Source of the DNA: a virus | Direction: 5' to 3' (one strand) | IMG/VR virus record: IMGVR_UViG_3300025132_000021 | Span: 1 to 64,000 of that record | Length of the DNA stretch: 64,000 bases | Shown here: positions 1 through 5,799 of the stretch, piece after piece | Layout: every line of letters starts with the position of its first letter | Numbering within the stretch: position 1 is the stretch's first letter | The notes under the pieces: model-generated | What the model saw: only the letters and a program-made list of their open reading frames with translations | Database searches by the model: none | What the model was told of the DNA's origin: nothing | Position numbers and translations under genes: made by a program

Positions 1-154
1 TTATGCGACGCTGCTGCTGCTTTTAAGCATAAATAACCCCTTAGACGAACCAAATTGCACCCAGCCTACTTCTGCCTGACCGAGATTTTGCCTGCCTTTT
101 AGTATCCAAGATTCGCCAACAAGTGCATTAGTATGCAGGAGTATTCAAAGTGCG
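1..154. other. intergenic region, nothing firm
   Basis: No convincing gene. Positions 1-6 and 27-32 (TTATGC/GCATAA) form a short inverted repeat. The GC content is unremarkable. It leads into the iteron-like cluster. Confidence 0.5.
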
Positions 155-300
155 GTAAATTGTCGGTCTAAATAGAGGTTTTGTGGTCCGATTTTTTGCC
201 GTTTTACCCTTTTTTTGGTCCGACTTTTGACCGACCCGACCGACTTTGTGCCGACATCCAGACCGACTTTAGACCGAGATAGAGGTCCGAAAACCTGCCG
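155..300. repeat. iteron-like GACCGA/GGTCCGA cluster, candidate origin or operator
   Basis: Within about 145 bp there are at least eight copies of a short GACCGA(C) or GGTCCGA unit in both orientations: near 160, 187, 217, 229, 238, 260, 272 and 285. Several are followed by TTT, as in ACCGACTTT twice, and a T-rich stretch lies at 191-216. This is the architecture of replication iterons or of a multi-site operator. It sits directly before a promoter and a DNA-binding-type protein. The repeats are seen directly. The origin role is inferred. Confidence 0.55.
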
Positions 301-305
301 AACCA

Positions 306-316
306 TTAAGTAGGTG
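306..316 (+). promoter_or_regulatory. TATA-type promoter TTAAGTAGGTG
   Basis: The motif lies 29 nt before the ATG at 335, the spacing seen throughout the window, and so implies a leaderless transcript. It also decides the start against the upstream GTG at 314. Confidence 0.7.
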
Positions 317-334
317 ATACTACATAGATATAGT

Positions 335-1162
335 ATGGACAGTTATACCCATATTGAAAAGGAGTTGAATATGCTTCCACAGTGGGATATGGAGTCAGTT
401 ATTACAGGAGGCGTAGGTAGAGAGGCTTTTATTGACCGTATGGTTAGGAAAGGCATTTCACAAGCACAAGTCGTGGTGTGCTTAGAGCGCATAGTGGCAA
501 AGTCCACAGGCGATATTGAACGACTCCAAGCAATTACTATTGCAGAGCCTAAAGTTGATACTATTATGCACGAAGCATTTGAGCAACATGAAAGAGTTTT
601 GGAATTAGCCAAAGCACATATCATTGAAATGCAAGTGGCATCTGGAAAAAGTTTAGATGATGCTTATGCGTATGAACCCACTAAGGTTGAGCATAATCAA
701 GCCCTAAGAGTTGTGCGTCATAAGCACAATTTGACAACAAATAAACATGAGGTTATGTTAGGCCACATCAATGAAACTTTAGAGAATGCAAAACATATTT
801 ATGGCCGTCCAGATTTGACTAAAACAGAAATCCTCAAAGCGTGTCGTAAGGATAAAGGAGAGTGGAGAAAAGCAGCCAGTCAAGTATTGGTCTTTTTGAC
901 AGGGCGTGGAATGATTATGAAAGTAGGTTCTCGCTATTGCCACACTACCAATAAAATGCGTATGGTTGAAACAGATTTTACCCGTAAGGTTTTTGAATGT
1001 TTATATGCAGGGCCAAAGTCAATCAACGGCATAGTTAAGCACATTGGATATGATAATGTGTATGGCCGAAAGAAGGTTAGACAAACTTTAGATTTCTTAG
1101 TTAAGGAAGGATTAGTCATTACTAACAATTATCGTTGGGCGCAAAATGGAGTAAGTTCATAA
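335..1162 (+). CDS. winged-helix DNA-binding protein, possible replication initiator or regulator
   Basis: 275 aa, no family recognised with certainty. The N-terminal half is helical. The C-terminal half contains two consecutive winged-helix-like segments: about residues 160-205 (LTKTEILKACRKD followed by a hydrophobic recognition-type helix) and about 215-270 (KSINGIVKHIG, then KKVRQTLDFLVKEGLV and a basic wing). The ATG at 335 is chosen because it lies 29 nt from the promoter. An in-frame GTG at 314 would fall inside the promoter. Its position immediately after an iteron cluster makes a Rep-like or partition role plausible. A transcription regulator is equally possible. Confidence 0.6.
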   Translation: MDSYTHIEKELNMLPQWDMESVITGGVGREAFIDRMVRKGISQAQVVVCLERIVAKSTGDIERLQAITIAEPKVDTIMHEAFEQHERVLELAKAHIIEMQVASGKSLDDAYAYEPTKVEHNQALRVVRHKHNLTTNKHEVMLGHINETLENAKHIYGRPDLTKTEILKACRKDKGEWRKAASQVLVFLTGRGMIMKVGSRYCHTTNKMRMVETDFTRKVFECLYAGPKSINGIVKHIGYDNVYGRKKVRQTLDFLVKEGLVITNNYRWAQNGVSS

Positions 1163-1176
1163 GGGTGGTTTAAGGT

Positions 1177-1362
1177 ATGAGTGTTATGGAACTACTGACA
1201 ATTTCCGAAGCAGCAGATATGTTTAAGGTTTCAGAAACGACTGTCCGTAGGAATCTATCTTCAATCCCACACATTAGAATTGGCAACCAGATTCGCATAC
1301 CATTAGACAAACTTAACGAATGGATTGAAGCACAATTAAGAGGAGAGAATAAGCATGAATAA
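1177..1362 (+). CDS. excisionase/MerR-type helix-turn-helix protein
   Basis: 61 aa. It has the HTH_17 layout: LLTISEAADMFKVSETTVRR followed by a short hairpin containing IRIGNQIRIPLDKLNEWI. Such proteins bind DNA as excisionases or small regulators. It starts 14 nt after the previous stop with a purine-rich GGTGG upstream, so it is probably cotranscribed. An internal ATG at 1186 is an alternative start. No integrase lies in this window. Confidence 0.75.
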   Translation: MSVMELLTISEAADMFKVSETTVRRNLSSIPHIRIGNQIRIPLDKLNEWIEAQLRGENKHE

Positions 1363-1729
1363 GCAGATTGTAGCAATATCAATGGGAGATGAAGAATCTC
1401 CATTAGTAAGGAATGAAGTTTATGGTTGGATTCAGCAAAATGGATTTGCCATTGTTGATGAAGATGCAGGATTATTTAGCGACGGCAACGGTTCGTCTTT
1501 TGTGTGTTCTTGTTTTGAAAAGACACAATACATTTTATTCAAAGAAGGCGATGGTGAATTGCCTGAATGCGTCTTTGATTGGGTGATGAATCTTAAAGAC
1601 GATAAGACAGTAATTTCTCTTGGCGACGAAGATGAGTCCCGCTATGATATTGTGCGAACAGACTCGGAGTTCACGCTCAAGAGGTTTAGAAAACTTTGGA
1701 ATGAACCCTACGAAGGAGATGATGAATAA
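1355..1729 (+). CDS. hypothetical acidic protein
   Basis: 124 aa, not recognised. Acidic, with no membrane segment. It overlaps the previous gene by 8 nt (start inside AAGCATGAATAA), preceded by AGGAGAG as ribosome binding site, so it belongs to the same operon. Confidence 0.65.
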   Translation: MNKQIVAISMGDEESPLVRNEVYGWIQQNGFAIVDEDAGLFSDGNGSSFVCSCFEKTQYILFKEGDGELPECVFDWVMNLKDDKTVISLGDEDESRYDIVRTDSEFTLKRFRKLWNEPYEGDDE

Positions 1730-2109
1730 TGCGAACACCTGATTATTGGAAATGTGTAGAAGAAGGATGTCAAGACGACAAGATGTATAATTACAAAGGT
1801 CTTTGTAGGTCTTGCACAGAGTATGATGACGATGGCAAGGTCGTTGAGGCAGTATCCAGAGTTAAAACCACAAAGGAAGGCACAGTAATTGAACAGACTA
1901 CTTCACCCCGTAGAGCCGTAACTCTTCAGGACTTCAAAGATTTCCGTAGGCAGAATCGTCGCTTGACGCATAAGCAAGTGGAAGCCCTCAAAGCAGCCTC
2001 ATCACACGCATTGACTCAAGCACAACAGGATATGCCTGAAGATGTTTCCGATATGCCTATTGATACAGATGTTATGCCTATTGGCGAAAGTTTAGGTGAA
2101 GAAGAGTGA
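1729..2109 (+). CDS. hypothetical zinc-binding protein
   Basis: 126 aa. The N-terminus has four cysteines (C9, C14, then C-x2-C near 26-29) that could hold zinc. The middle is basic and helical, and the tail is acidic with repeated DMPI(D/G)-type segments. It is coupled to the previous gene by a TAATG stop/start overlap. Confidence 0.6.
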   Translation: MRTPDYWKCVEEGCQDDKMYNYKGLCRSCTEYDDDGKVVEAVSRVKTTKEGTVIEQTTSPRRAVTLQDFKDFRRQNRRLTHKQVEALKAASSHALTQAQQDMPEDVSDMPIDTDVMPIGESLGEEE

Positions 2110-2159
2110 AAAACGAATGGAATTGGATGCTTGTTGAAACTTTGGAAGAGGAGGAATGA
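2106..2159 (+). CDS. possible 17-aa translationally coupled ORF
   Basis: A GTG overlapping the preceding stop (GTGA) opens a 17-codon frame ending in EEEE, immediately before the ribosome binding site of the next gene. It may be a coupling leader rather than a functional peptide. Confidence 0.25.
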   Translation: MKNEWNWMLVETLEEEE

Positions 2160-2161
2160 AT

Positions 2162-2320
2162 ATGAAGTTATATCGCCACATCCCAACTAACACTATCGCT
2201 GAATTAGTTGTTGTTCAAGGTCCAAAGGTTAGGACTATGAGAAATCCTTTAGATGGTGTCTTTCAAAATGTTACTGATGAAGAATGGTCTGAATGGGAAC
2301 TTATTGTGGAGGAAGAATAA
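2162..2320 (+). CDS. small hypothetical protein
   Basis: 52 aa, unrecognised, with a basic N-terminus (MKLYRHIP) and an acidic tail ending VEEE. A GAGGAGG ribosome binding site lies a few bases upstream of the ATG. Confidence 0.55.
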   Translation: MKLYRHIPTNTIAELVVVQGPKVRTMRNPLDGVFQNVTDEEWSEWELIVEEE

Positions 2321-2322
2321 CT

Positions 2323-2508
2323 ATGGATTCTGCATCTGTGATAGGACTGGGCATTTTAGTCTTGATGGTAATATCTTTCATATTCAATCAAATTAGCCTC
2401 CGAGAAATCAATACTAAAAACCAACATAATATGAATGGTATTTCTCATGTGTGGGGTATGTTGATGGAACTCAAATTAGACCTAAAACTATTGGAGGAGG
2501 AAGAATAA
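2323..2508 (+). CDS. small one-helix membrane protein
   Basis: 61 aa. A hydrophobic helix at about residues 4-23 is followed by a polar, acidic cytoplasmic-type tail ending EEEE. A GGAGGAAG site precedes the ATG at 2323. The longer upstream frame overlaps the previous gene and is disfavoured. Confidence 0.6.
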   Translation: MDSASVIGLGILVLMVISFIFNQISLREINTKNQHNMNGISHVWGMLMELKLDLKLLEEEE

Positions 2509-2702
2509 TGGGTGATTTAATTATTGGTATAATTGGCATAGTTATGCTCTACGGCTTAGGGCAGTTGCTTTATCGTGAACCACCACATAGACCCATTCAA
2601 CAAGAGGTAATCAAGATGGAGATTCATGGAGAAATGAGGCCATGGCGAAAACACATGGCAGAATGCCGAGAAGAAGATAAAGAGTTAGCACAAGAACAAT
2701 GA
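2508..2702 (+). CDS. small one-helix membrane protein
   Basis: 64 aa. It begins with a strong membrane segment (residues 2-20) and continues as a charged helix. It is coupled to the previous gene by TAATG. The preceding GGAGGAGGAAG is the ribosome binding site. Confidence 0.65.
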   Translation: MGDLIIGIIGIVMLYGLGQLLYREPPHRPIQQEVIKMEIHGEMRPWRKHMAECREEDKELAQEQ

Positions 2703-2711
2703 GGTTTTGAT

Positions 2712-3002
2712 ATGTCGTTTCGTAAGTTTATAGGATATTTTACAACACCCTTCTTTGTCCCACTAAGAAAACTTGTAGTCTGGGGCGATAGAAACTTTGG
2801 AACTTGCGATATGCGACTTACGCTTGAGGAACGCCCTTATGCAGATGAGCATGATAAAGCACAAACCCGCTTAACTGACTTTACAGATATGCCTGATAAG
2901 CATAAACCATCACTACTTGAGGTTAAACTTTCTGAAGACCAGCACGATAAGTTTTTAGATGCTGAAAATAAAATTGGCGACGATGGAGATGTGGGGTGTT
3001 AA
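2712..3002 (+). CDS. hypothetical protein
   Basis: 96 aa, unrecognised. The N-terminal 25 residues are basic and hydrophobic (a possible membrane-surface helix). The rest is charged. It starts 9 nt after the preceding gene. Confidence 0.55.
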   Translation: MSFRKFIGYFTTPFFVPLRKLVVWGDRNFGTCDMRLTLEERPYADEHDKAQTRLTDFTDMPDKHKPSLLEVKLSEDQHDKFLDAENKIGDDGDVGC

Positions 3003-3135
3003 TTTGCTTTGCATCGGGTGTGGATTAGACAAAGGCGTTAAACGCCATTTATGTTTAGATTGTAGGTTGCTGGAAGAAGAAGCCCCACTACCACCTATGG
3101 ATTGGTTGTATGACAACCACGAGGAGGAAGAATAA
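2989..3135 (+). CDS. mini zinc-ribbon protein
   Basis: 48 aa. Two C-x2-C pairs (CIGC near residue 8 and CLDC near 22) make a minimal zinc ribbon. The tail ends EEEE. It overlaps the previous gene by 14 nt in another frame and ends in TAATG overlap with the next. A GAGGAGGAAG run at its 3' end serves the downstream gene. Confidence 0.6.
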   Translation: MWGVNLLCIGCGLDKGVKRHLCLDCRLLEEEAPLPPMDWLYDNHEEEE

Positions 3136-3293
3136 TGCAGAAACATTCTGACCCATCACCTACCTTAGTGGCTTGCCCCGTATGTGGTAAAAAGGGATAT
3201 ACCGATGAACGCCACTATTCTCCAAGCGAAGATGGTTATTTGTGCGCTCGTTGTGCATTACCCACTATTCAATGGACTATTGTAAATAATTAA
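3135..3293 (+). CDS. mini zinc-ribbon protein
   Basis: 52 aa. CPVC and CARC pairs separated by about 20 residues form a single zinc ribbon. It is coupled to the upstream mini-ribbon gene by a TAATG overlap. Confidence 0.6.
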   Translation: MQKHSDPSPTLVACPVCGKKGYTDERHYSPSEDGYLCARCALPTIQWTIVNN

Positions 3294-3294
3294 C

Positions 3295-3306
3295 TTTATG
3301 TGAGTG
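3295..3306 (+). promoter_or_regulatory. TATA-type promoter TTTATGTGAG
   Basis: It lies 30 nt before the ATG at 3325, and so favours that start over the in-frame ATG at 3316. Confidence 0.5.
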
Positions 3307-3324
3307 ATTGTGCTTATGAGTAAT

Positions 3325-3498
3325 ATGGAACTTTCACAGATGGCTATTTTGTTTTGGGCTTTTATTATCACATGGATTTCAATTTCAAATCAATACCGAT
3401 TAAACCTTATTGACGATAGCAAATCTAAATTAAACATTGATGGAGAAGATGAAACGACTCAACAATTGACCCTTAATGATTTTGCAGAGGAAGAGTAG
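3325..3498 (+). CDS. small one-helix membrane protein
   Basis: 57 aa. Membrane helix at residues 5-20, then a polar tail ending AEEE. The start is set by promoter spacing. Its stop overlaps the GTG of the next small membrane protein (TAGTG). Confidence 0.55.
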   Translation: MELSQMAILFWAFIITWISISNQYRLNLIDDSKSKLNIDGEDETTQQLTLNDFAEEE

Positions 3499-3602
3499 TG
3501 TGGGTAGATATTGTCCCCGTAGTCATCGTTTTAACTATATTTGGACTCATCATTGGAAAATTATTTTATGACTCATTTATAGCAAACAGAACACAGGAGT
3601 AA
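3498..3602 (+). CDS. 34-aa membrane peptide
   Basis: A GTG start overlaps the preceding TAG. The peptide is mostly one hydrophobic helix (residues 2-23) with a short polar tail. Its TAA overlaps the ATG at 3602. The stop/start coupling on both sides supports a real gene. Confidence 0.5.
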   Translation: MWVDIVPVVIVLTIFGLIIGKLFYDSFIANRTQE

Positions 3603-3607
3603 TGAAT

Positions 3608-3880
3608 ATGCCATACATCAACCCAGAAGACCGAGAAATCTATGAGCCAATCATCGGTGTCTTAATGAATGACCTTAGCAACTCTCCTAATTGGAAAGGC
3701 GACTTAAACTTTATCATAAGCACAATCCTTAATGATATGCTTAACGCTTATGGAACATCATATTCTATGCTTAATGATATGGTGGGTGTGCTTGAATGTG
3801 CTAAATTAGAACTTTACCGTCGTGTAGCAGCCCCGTATGAAGATGAAAAGATTGAATCTAACGGCGATGTCTATGAGTGA
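3608..3880 (+). CDS. hypothetical protein
   Basis: 90 aa, unrecognised and predicted helical. The ATG at 3608 is preferred because it stands 8 nt after a GGAG site, whereas the ATG at 3602 stands only 2 nt after it. Confidence 0.6.
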   Translation: MPYINPEDREIYEPIIGVLMNDLSNSPNWKGDLNFIISTILNDMLNAYGTSYSMLNDMVGVLECAKLELYRRVAAPYEDEKIESNGDVYE

Positions 3881-3983
3881 GTATGTTCCAGTAGGTGGTC
3901 CATGTCGTCGTCAATGTGATGTAGACAAAGAAACATTAGTTTGCAGAAGTTGTGGACTATCATATAAGAAGGTGGATGAATGA
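3873..3983 (+). CDS. 36-aa DUF1289-like zinc protein
   Basis: The pattern G-P-C-x3-C ... C-x2-C-G-L resembles the DUF1289 fold (PCxxxC ... CxGCGR). It overlaps genes on both sides by 8 and 4 nt (ATGA), so it is translationally coupled to MazG. Confidence 0.5.
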   Translation: MSEYVPVGGPCRRQCDVDKETLVCRSCGLSYKKVDE

Positions 3984-4309
3984 AACTAAATCAATATCAA
4001 AGACACGCCAGAGAAACTGCAATCTACCCAGAGCAAGATGCTCTCATTTATACCGTCCTCGGACTCACAGGAGAGTCAGGAGAAATTGCTGAAAAAGTAA
4101 AGAAACTTCTTCGTGATAACAAAAGTTTAGACATGACTGAAGATGTGCGTAATGAACTTATTTTAGAACTTGGCGATGTGCTTTGGTATGTAGCAAACTT
4201 AGCACATGAACTTGGTGAAACTTTAGAAGATATTGCAGTAGCCAATATCCAGAAATTAGAAAGTCGTAAGATGCGTGGTGTGCTATCAGGTAGCGGAGAT
4301 AATCGCTAA
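3980..4309 (+). CDS. mazG: MazG-like nucleotide pyrophosphohydrolase
   Basis: 109 aa, the size of single-domain MazG-like proteins. The NTP-PPase helices are visible: LTGESGEIAEKVKKL near residues 29-43 (E-x2-E) and ELILELGDVLWYVA near 55-69 (E-x2-E-x2-D type metal site). The family hydrolyses (d)NTPs to monophosphates. Viruses use it in nucleotide pool control or in lowering alarmone-type signals. The ATGA overlap couples it to the small zinc gene. Confidence 0.85.
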   Translation: MKLNQYQRHARETAIYPEQDALIYTVLGLTGESGEIAEKVKKLLRDNKSLDMTEDVRNELILELGDVLWYVANLAHELGETLEDIAVANIQKLESRKMRGVLSGSGDNR

Positions 4310-4311
4310 AC

Positions 4312-4323
4312 TTTAATAGGGTG
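4312..4323 (+). promoter_or_regulatory. TATA-type promoter TTTAATAGGGTG
   Basis: It lies 31 nt before the ATG at 4343. A GGGTGATAACCCC hairpin overlaps its downstream side, which could modulate initiation. Confidence 0.55.
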
Positions 4324-4342
4324 ATAACCCCTATGATAATTT

Positions 4343-4669
4343 ATGACCACCGTAGTTTATGACGCAATTGAAGATATGACCGAAGGACAACTTGACGACC
4401 TACTATCCGCAATCAAGGATAAGTTAGAAGAACTTCGTGGTGAACGCCCTGAAATCAACATTGGAGATGTAGTCCAATTTGATGTGCGTAAGGCCACACT
4501 AACAGGCGTTGTTGAAAAGACCACCGATAAGCGAGCCACAGTAAAACTTTCCACAGTAGAAGGCACATACACCATTGATACCAAGCAAGTAGAAATCATC
4601 TCGGCAGGAGTATCTCTTGAACCTTCTATGACCGCAGAAACTCTTGAAGCATTTGCTACAACAGAGTGA
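4343..4669 (+). CDS. hypothetical protein with SH3/KOW-like barrel
   Basis: 108 aa. A helical N-terminus (EGQLDDLLSAIKDKLEEL) is followed by a beta-rich segment (GDVVQFDVRKATLTGVVEK, then AxVKLxxVEGTYxI) that reads as a small SH3/KOW barrel. Role unknown. Confidence 0.55.
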   Translation: MTTVVYDAIEDMTEGQLDDLLSAIKDKLEELRGERPEINIGDVVQFDVRKATLTGVVEKTTDKRATVKLSTVEGTYTIDTKQVEIISAGVSLEPSMTAETLEAFATTE

Positions 4670-4671
4670 AG

Positions 4672-4683
4672 TGTTAAGTAGGT
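4672..4683 (+). promoter_or_regulatory. TATA-type promoter GTTAAGTAGGTG
   Basis: It predicts a start of transcription near 4703, giving a leader of about 10 nt before the ATG at 4713. Confidence 0.5.
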
Positions 4684-4712
4684 GTATTGCATTATCACCA
4701 GTAGGTAAGATA

Positions 4713-5396
4713 ATGAAAGTCATTGGCTTAGATATTGAAACCCTCAATCTGGACATGGATTCAGAAGGTTTATCATTTGATAATCCAGAAGGTTGGAAAA
4801 CATCATGTGTTTGTATTTATGACCATCACCGTGATTTAACCTATCAATATGTGGAAGACCCAACGCTGGTTAAAGACATTAGTGAAGATGACCTTATCTA
4901 TGGTTGGGAGTTTTTAGCATGGGACTTAGAAGAGTGGTATTATCAAGGCTACACCTTGATTACTAAAAACGGCAATCTTTTTGACATACCTATCATTATG
5001 AAAACCATTGAAGATGGTGGTTGTGGAGTAGAAACGGCTCTTAGATATTTCCTTGATGCCCCACGCACAAAAGAAACAAAATATGGTGAGAAGGAACTTC
5101 CACCTAAGCATATTGATATTTGCGAGTATTTGCGTGAAGCCAGCGAGGGCTATCGCTTTTCGCTGCAAAACTTAATTCAAGGTTGTTTGGGAGAATCAGA
5201 AAGCAAACTTATGGATGCTGCTGATGCACCAAAGACTTGGGCAGAAGGGGACCACAGAACAGTATTAGAATACTGTGCTTCCGATGCCAAATACACCGCA
5301 GACATATTTTTCTTTGGTCGTCGTGAAGGTCGCATCAGAGGTGTTGGCAAAAAAGACGGTGAAGAAAAATTACAAACTGTAAAGGTGATGTGGTAA
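4713..5396 (+). CDS. DnaQ/DEDD-family 3'-5' exonuclease
   Basis: 227 aa. The RNase H-fold exonuclease motifs are present: Exo I GLDIETL near residue 6, Exo II NGxxFDIP near 85-92, and Exo III CASDAKYT near 190, which resembles the YxxxD form. Such enzymes proofread DNA polymerases or trim DNA ends. Being a free-standing protein near replication genes, it could supply proofreading or processing. The upstream in-frame ATG at 4644 lies inside the preceding gene and before the promoter, so 4713 is preferred. Confidence 0.8.
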   Translation: MKVIGLDIETLNLDMDSEGLSFDNPEGWKTSCVCIYDHHRDLTYQYVEDPTLVKDISEDDLIYGWEFLAWDLEEWYYQGYTLITKNGNLFDIPIIMKTIEDGGCGVETALRYFLDAPRTKETKYGEKELPPKHIDICEYLREASEGYRFSLQNLIQGCLGESESKLMDAADAPKTWAEGDHRTVLEYCASDAKYTADIFFFGRREGRIRGVGKKDGEEKLQTVKVMW

Positions 5397-5767
5397 TGAG
5401 CAACAAATTAAATATGACAGAAGCACAAATTGAGCGACAAGGACAAAAGATTATGGATGTTCTTTTTACTGAAATCGTAGCGGAAACTGATTCAGGATAT
5501 ACGGCTGAAATCAACTCAAAAGTTATTGACCTCTTCAAAAGCGAAATCCCATTTAATGAAGCCTTAGAAGAATCTGAACTTGGAGATATTCTTTTGAGAC
5601 TTATCCAAAAGATTTGTGAGTTCGTCAATAATGAAGCCAAAGGAATTAACCAAAAGTTCTTGGCAGCCTATATTTCGGATTTCGTTTCTCAAACATTAAG
5701 TAGTGCATTTTCAATTGAAGAAATGGAAAAGTCTGATGATGATAACAATAGCATGATGTATGGTTAA
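5396..5767 (+). CDS. hypothetical helical protein
   Basis: 123 aa, no recognised domain, entirely helical with an acidic C-terminus. TAATG coupling to the exonuclease gene suggests a partner or simple co-expression. Confidence 0.6.
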   Translation: MSNKLNMTEAQIERQGQKIMDVLFTEIVAETDSGYTAEINSKVIDLFKSEIPFNEALEESELGDILLRLIQKICEFVNNEAKGINQKFLAAYISDFVSQTLSSAFSIEEMEKSDDDNNSMMYG

Positions 5768-5769
5768 TC

Positions 5770-5781
5770 TTTAAGTATCAA
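5770..5781 (+). promoter_or_regulatory. promoter TTTAAGTATCAA
   Basis: TATC-type box 30 nt before the ATG at 5800. Confidence 0.75.
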
Positions 5782-5799
5782 AGACTACCTAATACCCTT

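Noticed and set aside
1-32. Minus-strand mini-ORF of 9 codons / transposon end at the window edge
   Set aside because: Too short and without start signals; the TTATGC/GCATAA repeat alone does not support an insertion-sequence end.
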